From positions 36,573,301 to 36,637,300 of the forward strand of contig CM034597.1 in assembly GCA_020091685.1 (NCBI GenBank): a stretch of DNA of 64,000 bases, in the 5' to 3' direction. A program made the translations under genes and the position numbers. A model generated the notes under the pieces. It saw only the letters and a program-made list of their open reading frames with translations. It ran no database searches and was not told where the DNA came from. The first letter of the stretch is position 1, and each line of letters opens with the position of its first letter. Below are positions 60,201 through 64,000 of this stretch, piece after piece. Origin of the DNA: Lutjanus erythropterus. Its lineage: Eukaryota > Chordata > Actinopteri > Lutjaniformes > Lutjanidae.

Positions 60201-60967
60201 AAAGTTTTAGGGATGAACTGATGTAAACTGTGATCCACTTATGCAATTTGTCCTTGTCTTCATGTCATATCAGCAAATTAGTCCTACAAACTGTTCCCAG
60301 TGTTTTAAAGACAATATGAATGAACCCTGTATTATTAGGACTGATAATGACCAGCATCCCAGTATTGTAATGGGACGATCTTGTGTACAATATTCACCAT
60401 GGCATGACACAGATGACACAGAAGCATCAAACCAAACATTGCCAGTTTATTTTATATTGGATTCCAGGATGCACTGCAACTTTATGCGTCTGCATGGGAG
60501 GAAACACCCACACACTGACCCAGTGGGTTAGTTTAGCCACTGTTTACACATACAGTTTATACATGGGCTGAATAAATTGTATTCACTGTAGAAACTGTAG
60601 AAACCTCTAAAAACACTCTAAGACCTCTGTATTTTTAGTTAGGTTAGTTAGGTTTCAAAATTTTTTGTCATAATCTAAATTGATTCTTTCCCCTCTTAAG
60701 TCTCACCTTCTTCGTTTGTCATTTTGTCACGTTCCAGCTCAAAACTCACTCTCTCTTTCTGCTCACAGCTCGACCTGAAGGAGTCTCGTCCTGTGCGACA
60801 GTACAAGAACTTCCAGATTGAGGTGACTTCCGAAGGCTTCCGCCTGTATGGCACCGAGACATTACGGCCTACTCTCAGTGATCTGCTGGAGCACCTAGAG
60901 GGCCAAAGTCTTCGCACCGACAACCTCCACTTCCAGCTGCTGCACTGCTGCCGTCCACAGCCTAGAG
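48002..60967 (+). CDS. jak1: Tyrosine-protein kinase JAK1, N-terminal part (FERM and SH2-like), cut by window end
   Basis: Ten coding exons join in frame: 48002-48206, 49592-49715, 53714-53867, 54463-54617, 55987-56255, 57145-57266, 57519-57701, 58852-59009, 59196-59310, 60769-60967, giving 561 residues plus one base. JAK1 binds cytokine-receptor tails through its FERM/SH2 unit and phosphorylates receptors and STATs. What is seen: FTAEELC and [12 protein letters not shown] in FERM F1, [17 protein letters not shown] and [15 protein letters not shown] in F2, [18 protein letters not shown] and the F3 region, then [26 protein letters not shown] and YILRWSC of the SH2-like domain (about 410-535). 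All match human JAK1 rather than JAK2, JAK3 or TYK2. The pseudokinase and kinase exons (human about residue 580 onward) are not in the window. The gene is intact as far as seen. Confidence 0.96.
48207..49591 (+). other. jak1: jak1 intron after coding exon 1
   Basis: 1385 bp, GTGAGT to TTCTCAG. No other feature is seen. Confidence 0.85.
49592..49715 (+). CDS. jak1: jak1 coding exon 2
   Basis: Encodes residues 69-109 plus two bases. It reads [20 protein letters not shown] and ends LQYRMR. The acceptor is TTCTCAG|CAATCT and the donor [23 protein letters not shown] is identical to the human F1 segment. Confidence 0.95.
49716..53713 (+). other. jak1: jak1 intron after coding exon 2
   Basis: 3998 bp, GTAAGA to CTGTCAG. 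It carries a rearranged LINE remnant at 49978-50690; otherwise no gene or RNA is recognised. Confidence 0.85.
49978..50690 (+). mobile_element. Decayed, internally deleted RTE-like LINE
   Basis: The left part reads [14 protein letters not shown] with [13 protein letters not shown], a mutated form of the endonuclease GDFN motif. From about 50140, [12 protein letters not shown] corresponds to the sequence just before the reverse-transcriptase catalytic box, which is lost. The right part (to 50610) keeps CTCTGGGTAGT, GACTATGTATAC and ACTGGCCTG blocks of the element's 3' region. Stops and frameshifts interrupt it, so it is dead. Confidence 0.65.
53714..53867 (+). CDS. jak1: jak1 coding exon 3
   Basis: Encodes the rest of Arg110 and residues 111-161: [19 protein letters not shown] at the start and [15 protein letters not shown] at the end. 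The acceptor is CCTGTCAG|GTTTT and the donor GCCCAA|GTAAAA. The real frame is the phase-2 frame; a longer open stretch in another frame over the same bases is a shadow. Confidence 0.95.
53868..54462 (+). other. jak1: jak1 intron after coding exon 3
   Basis: 595 bp, GTAAAA to TGTGTAG. Nothing else is seen. Confidence 0.85.
54463..54617 (+). CDS. jak1: jak1 coding exon 4
   Basis: Encodes residues 162-212 plus two bases. GQYDFQKG opens it and [18 protein letters not shown] is the conserved FERM F2 core. The tail [13 protein letters not shown] is divergent and lacks the human MMKKMQLPELPKD segment. The acceptor is TGTGTAG|GGCCAG and the donor ATCAG|GTAAAA. Confidence 0.95.
54618..55986 (+). other. 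jak1: jak1 intron after coding exon 4
   Basis: 1369 bp, with a T homopolymer at 55848-55872 near the acceptor. No further feature is seen. Confidence 0.85.
55848..55872. repeat. Poly-T tract
   Basis: About 25 T residues in a jak1 intron. Confidence 0.9.
55987..56255 (+). CDS. jak1: jak1 coding exon 5
   Basis: Encodes residues 213-302 plus one base. It reads [18 protein letters not shown], then [20 protein letters not shown], then [17 protein letters not shown], spanning late F2 and early F3. The acceptor is CTCACCAG|CTACAA and the donor TATG|GTAAGT. GC is high against the flanking introns, as for the other jak1 exons. Confidence 0.96.
56256..57144 (+). other. jak1: jak1 intron after coding exon 5
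   Basis: 889 bp, with a poly-A tract at 56653-56676. No exon is seen. Confidence 0.85.
56653..56676. repeat. Poly-A tract
   Basis: About 24 A residues in a jak1 intron. Confidence 0.9.
57145..57266 (+). CDS. jak1: jak1 coding exon 6 (with Gln/Ser repeat)
   Basis: Encodes residues 303-343. It opens [16 protein letters not shown], a short Gln/Ser run built from CAGAGY-type hexamers at 57156-57188, then [18 protein letters not shown]. Human JAK1 has a different non-repetitive loop before MVTGNLGIQWRHKP. The acceptor is TTTGTAG|GCTACT and the donor GCTGCT|GTAAGT. The open frame runs on into the intron. Confidence 0.94.
57381..57419. repeat. (GT)n(AT)n microsatellite
   Basis: A GT run passing into an AT run inside the 252-bp jak1 intron between exons 6 and 7. 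It lies in an open frame but is intronic. Confidence 0.9.
57519..57701 (+). CDS. jak1: jak1 coding exon 7
   Basis: Encodes residues 344-404. A lysine-rich linker ([18 protein letters not shown]) is followed by [20 protein letters not shown] and IKGQDNKRM, the end of FERM F3. The acceptor is AAAACAG|GCAACT and the donor AGGATG|GTGAGA. Human has a lysine-rich stretch at the same place. Confidence 0.95.
57702..58851 (+). other. jak1: jak1 intron after coding exon 7
   Basis: 1150 bp, with T-rich low-complexity DNA near 58500-58530 and a strong pyrimidine tract before the acceptor. No exon is seen. Confidence 0.85.
58852..59009 (+). CDS. jak1: jak1 coding exon 8 (SH2-like start)
   Basis: Encodes residues 405-456 plus two bases. 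It reads [20 protein letters not shown], then [17 protein letters not shown] and NNGCHGPI. The acceptor is TTTTCAG|GAGTTG. The donor CATCTG|GTTTGT departs from the GTRAGT consensus but is required to complete the CHGPICTEYA join with the next exon. Confidence 0.94.
59196..59310 (+). CDS. jak1: jak1 coding exon 9 (SH2-like core)
   Basis: Encodes residues 457-495: [20 protein letters not shown] then [19 protein letters not shown]. Arg478 in YILRWS sits at the FLVR-arginine position of SH2 domains. The acceptor is CCCCAG|TACGGA and the donor AGTGAG|GTAGGA. Confidence 0.95.
59311..60768 (+). other. jak1: jak1 intron after coding exon 9
   Basis: 1458 bp. GAGAAACTTTCTCAAAATAA and related TCTCAAAATAATGAC units at 59810-59870 look like part of an interspersed repeat. 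No exon is seen. Confidence 0.8.
60769..60967 (+). CDS. jak1: jak1 coding exon 10 (SH2-like end)
   Basis: Encodes residues 496-561 plus one base. It contains [35 protein letters not shown] and CCRPQPR, matching human QFKNFQIEVQKGRYSLHG and RCCQPKPRE. The acceptor is GCTCACAG|CTCGAC and the donor AGAG|GTAAGC, phase 1. No later jak1 exon could be found before 64000. Confidence 0.95.
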
Positions 60968-62230
60968 GTAAGCTTGATCCCGCCACATAGTAAGTAACAC
61001 AATGATCTACTCAGCGGGCACATTGAGAAAAATTCTATACCCAAATTAAGAGAGGCACACAGTACTACAAATTTACCAACCCAGAGAACTTAAAAAATCT
61101 ATAAATTTAAATTTAAAACTTAAAAGGTTTTAAAAATTGAATGCAAAAGAGCTGACTTGATATTAAAATGTTGTTTTTTTGTAAAACATTCAATATTCAT
61201 TCCTGTTCAGTTTATTATTTTTATTCAGCTACAAGAGTTTAATTTACTTGCAAGTAGTTTTACAGCTTTACAGCAAGTAGCCTTGTTAATAGATATCGAA
61301 ACTGTCCATATAAAAGTTATCAGGACAATGCTGGAGGTTTATAAATATTTTGATTCCAAGGCTATCATTGCAGGAATCAACAACAAATACTTATGAAAAA
61401 CCATGTGTTTGCAGATTTTAAATCAGATAGATGTGAGAGCATATTTAAAGGGTAACTTGAAGCTGGGTGCAAACTACTGGCGTTTTGGGCAGAGTTACCT
61501 CAGGTTCACTCCTTCCAACGATCAGAAGAGAAATCTGTGTCAGGACCTTGGTCGGTATCAGTGTTGGGTCCAGATTAACTGGTAATGTGAAAGGCTTACA
61601 GATCCAGTCTTCAACCACACAAACTGCTTGCAGACTCAATGGGGCGTTAAAATCTGGACGAGTATGTCAGTACTATCCGAGTGGATCACAACAACCAAAA
61701 AGAGAGGCAACACTAGAAGGAGATGGTAGCAGCTGAACAGCTGGCAGTGTTGCCAAACAATGGTAAACATCCTAGCCCTTGAGGCTAATGTTAGCTAGCA
61801 TGCCTCTGTTGACAGGTATTAAAACTGACAGTTAAGATCATCTTCATTTCTGGCTGAAGAATAGACAACCCATGTTGACAACGTCTCTCCAACCATTTTT
61901 TAATCCAGACTTGTTAAGATCAAACATCTGCTGCCCCATGAGATAACATAAAATCACACAAAGTCATGTTCCCCGTGAGATCATGTGAGACCGTGCTGAC
62001 TTTGGCAAGAAAATTTCAATATTCTGTTGTGTGTGAGTATTAGGTATATTTCAAAGTGGATTCTATTTTCCTATGATTCTGTGTCTTAACTGAGTAATTG
62101 GGGCAACAATTTTTGAAACTGGTCCAGAATTGAGGAAGAGCTCTGCAGCCAGCAAAAACAGAACTGAGCTGCAACTTAATCCCTACAGACAACCATGGAC
62201 TGTTGAAACAAGTCAAAAAAGGAAAAAAAA

Positions 62231-62528
62231 AGACTAAAAGTGCTTGTTTTTGCCACTGACAGGCTCAGATTGTTATTTTAAGTGTCTGACAACATTTTAG
62301 AAAGGATTGCTACAGATAAAAACCTTTTTTTTTAAGAGTAAGATCATTTTTGTTAAATTAGAAACAGACACTATGTTATTCTGTTCAAAGCAACCAGACT
62401 CCATGTATAGATAATGTAGTTTTACTTTACTGGTCTACCTTTGTAGCAATCCTTTCCATAATGTTGTCAGACATTAATAACAGTCTGAGCTTGTCAGTGA
62501 CAAAAACGAGCACTTATAGTAGACTTTG
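62231..62528. mobile_element. Palindromic MITE, family F
   Basis: The left half reads AAGTGCTTGTTTTTGCCACT, then GACAGGCTCAGATTGTTATT and GTCTGACAACATTTTAGAAA, then GGATTGCTACA. The right half is its reverse complement with few changes (TGTAGCAATCCTTTCCATAA through AACGAGCACTT). Arms are about 80 bp and there is no ORF. Confidence 0.75.
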
Positions 62529-62743
62529 TTTTAGTTGCCCTGCCAGCTGTGGCGCAATCGCTCAACTGCAAAATTCAAACATTGTTGTCCCTATTAGTTA
62601 CTTAGACACAAAAAACATATGAAAATACAGAAGTTGCCCTTTTAAAATCCTGCTTGCTCTGGCATCTAGCAATCTACTTCTTCAGTCCACCCCTGGGTGC
62701 TGTGCAGTTCAGTAATTCTCTATGCACAGCTTTGTGCAACGCT

Positions 62744-62797
62744 ACATCACAGCTGGGTGTGGTAACAACTACAACAAACCACACCTAGCTGTGATGT
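62744..62797. repeat. 20-bp inverted repeat with 14-nt loop
   Basis: ACATCACAGCTGGGTGTGGT pairs with ACCACACCTAGCTGTGATGT with one mismatch. Confidence 0.8.
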
Positions 62798-64000
62798 TGG
62801 GTGGGGTCAGAAGTGCAATAGAAATGAACCTTTCAACCCATAGAGGTCAGTGAAGAAAAGCTTTCCCTCTATACAAGATTTATAGCGGAGTTGCTCTTTT
62901 CACACACTGAGGGTAAAAGAAGCTGGCACGAACAGTGTGTGTGTCTGTGTGAAATGGTGCCGTGGAGGAAGAGAGTTGTAAATGTGGGTTTCCGGAGCCA
63001 AACTAGCACTCTTTCGTTTACTTCTCTCAGGGAAAGGTGGAGCCATATATGCATGTGTGTGCATGGATGTGATGAGTTGTTTTTTGTTTGTTGAGGTTGT
63101 GTGTTGTTGATTGTTATCATAAGACTGGACTGTTAGAGTTACAGTTTGGGCTGCGTCGGCTTTAGAGGAAGATAAAAGATGGGAGTGTTCTGTTGTTGTC
63201 CTTGTTAAAATATTAATATGATATTATATAACATCTCTGATACAGCAATAACACACTGGTGTGCCCACATAATGAGAATATTATACAATTTATTTACTTA
63301 GTGTTGTTTTGAGTCTGTGTGTGGTTTTTAATTATTATGATAATATAAAGTAAGTGTATGATGACAGATGGGTGAAGGAGGAACAGCATGGTTTGAGAGT
63401 GGGCAGGTGTGTCTACCTGACTTAGACTCATATAACAAGCATTATATGACATGACCCCTCACAAATTGCAACAGAAACTCTTTCACCTGTTCTAGTCTCA
63501 TAAATGTGCCACATCAAAAGTCTTCAAGTGGGGAAAAGTATTGAAAAATACTGAAATAGGTGATGCCATAATTTCCTCTTGTTAAAAAATGATTGTGCAT
63601 TTCTTATTGTCACATAGCAATGGCCAAAGTCATCCAGAAACTTTGTTTTACATGAGACATTGAGTTGGATGCAGTATATTAAATGTGCGAAAGGAAATTC
63701 TTAACCCCCTGCATAAATGACCCACTGGGTTTGTTTTCTTGCACTTTTTACTATAACATGACCATGCAGGAGGCAATTGGCTGATTAGGTGAAATTAGTC
63801 CAAATGCCCGCCACTGGGCCGTGTCCCCCTTGAAGTCAGATAAAACAAGCTTCTTAATTTTCATTTTATGCATTTTCCCAGGCAAAATTATAGTGAGTAG
63901 TACATTAGTCCGTTAAAAAGGAAGCAGGAGGAGATTGTTATTTTGATGATTTTATTTTTAAAGTTGTATTTTTTTTGTAACTATTGTAGAAACACTACTG

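Larger units (their letters stand above)
60968..64000 (+). other. jak1: jak1 intron after coding exon 10, running off the window
   Basis: No segment resembling the start of the jak1 pseudokinase region (human ISNLLVATK) was found, so this intron exceeds 3 kb. It contains a MITE at 62231-62528 and a short hairpin at 62744-62797. Confidence 0.7.

Noticed and set aside
61403-61736. Open frames downstream of jak1 exon 10, considered as the next jak1 exon
   Set aside because: They show no similarity to the JAK1 linker or pseudokinase domain and lack suitable flanking splice sites.

Overview
This is vertebrate nuclear DNA, almost certainly from a percomorph-type ray-finned fish. It is AT-rich, with intron-split genes, GT/AG splice sites, many short microsatellites, a tRNA-derived SINE, decayed RTE-like LINE pieces and many short inverted-repeat DNA transposons of kinds that are very common in teleosts. 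Nothing bacterial, viral or CRISPR-like is present. The protein-coding sequence that can be supported belongs to two genes, and there is one clear microRNA.

Layout: 1-9.0 kb is gene-poor sequence with three MITEs and a moderately CpG-rich block at 4.5-5.8 kb that may be a neighbouring promoter. From 22.1 kb down to about 9-11.6 kb lies a complete adenylate kinase 4 gene (ak4) on the minus strand: five coding exons and a 226-residue product. From 23.6 to 24.8 kb there is a CpG-rich, TATA-less block with two plus-strand splice-donor-like sites. At 27140-27214 on the plus strand sits a canonical mir-101 hairpin with both mature arms intact. A second promoter-like block with a non-coding first exon lies at 36.06-36.43 kb. 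From 48.0 to 61.0 kb are ten coding exons of the tyrosine kinase gene jak1 on the plus strand. They encode the FERM and SH2-like domains (about 561 residues). The pseudokinase and kinase exons lie beyond the right edge, after an intron longer than 3 kb.

The head-to-head ak4 / mir-101 / jak1 arrangement matches the human chromosome 1p31 locus, where mir-101-1 lies between JAK1 and AK4 on the JAK1 strand. The gene names therefore rest on both protein similarity and synteny. Functionally, ak4 is a mitochondrial-matrix member of the adenylate kinase family, jak1 is the cytokine-receptor kinase, and miR-101 is a post-transcriptional regulator. They are neighbours by old synteny, not an operon.

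The rest is transposon and simple-repeat sequence. The best-defined elements are two non-autonomous hAT elements with exact 8-bp target duplications (18738-19491 and 45073-45821), several palindromic MITEs, and a near-tandem pair of hAT-type repeats whose junction makes a perfect 21-bp hairpin. I found no convincing new biological system. The points most worth checking are the CpG block upstream of mir-101, a Gln/Ser repeat in the jak1 FERM domain, and a His at the AK4 position where AK3 has a catalytic Arg.
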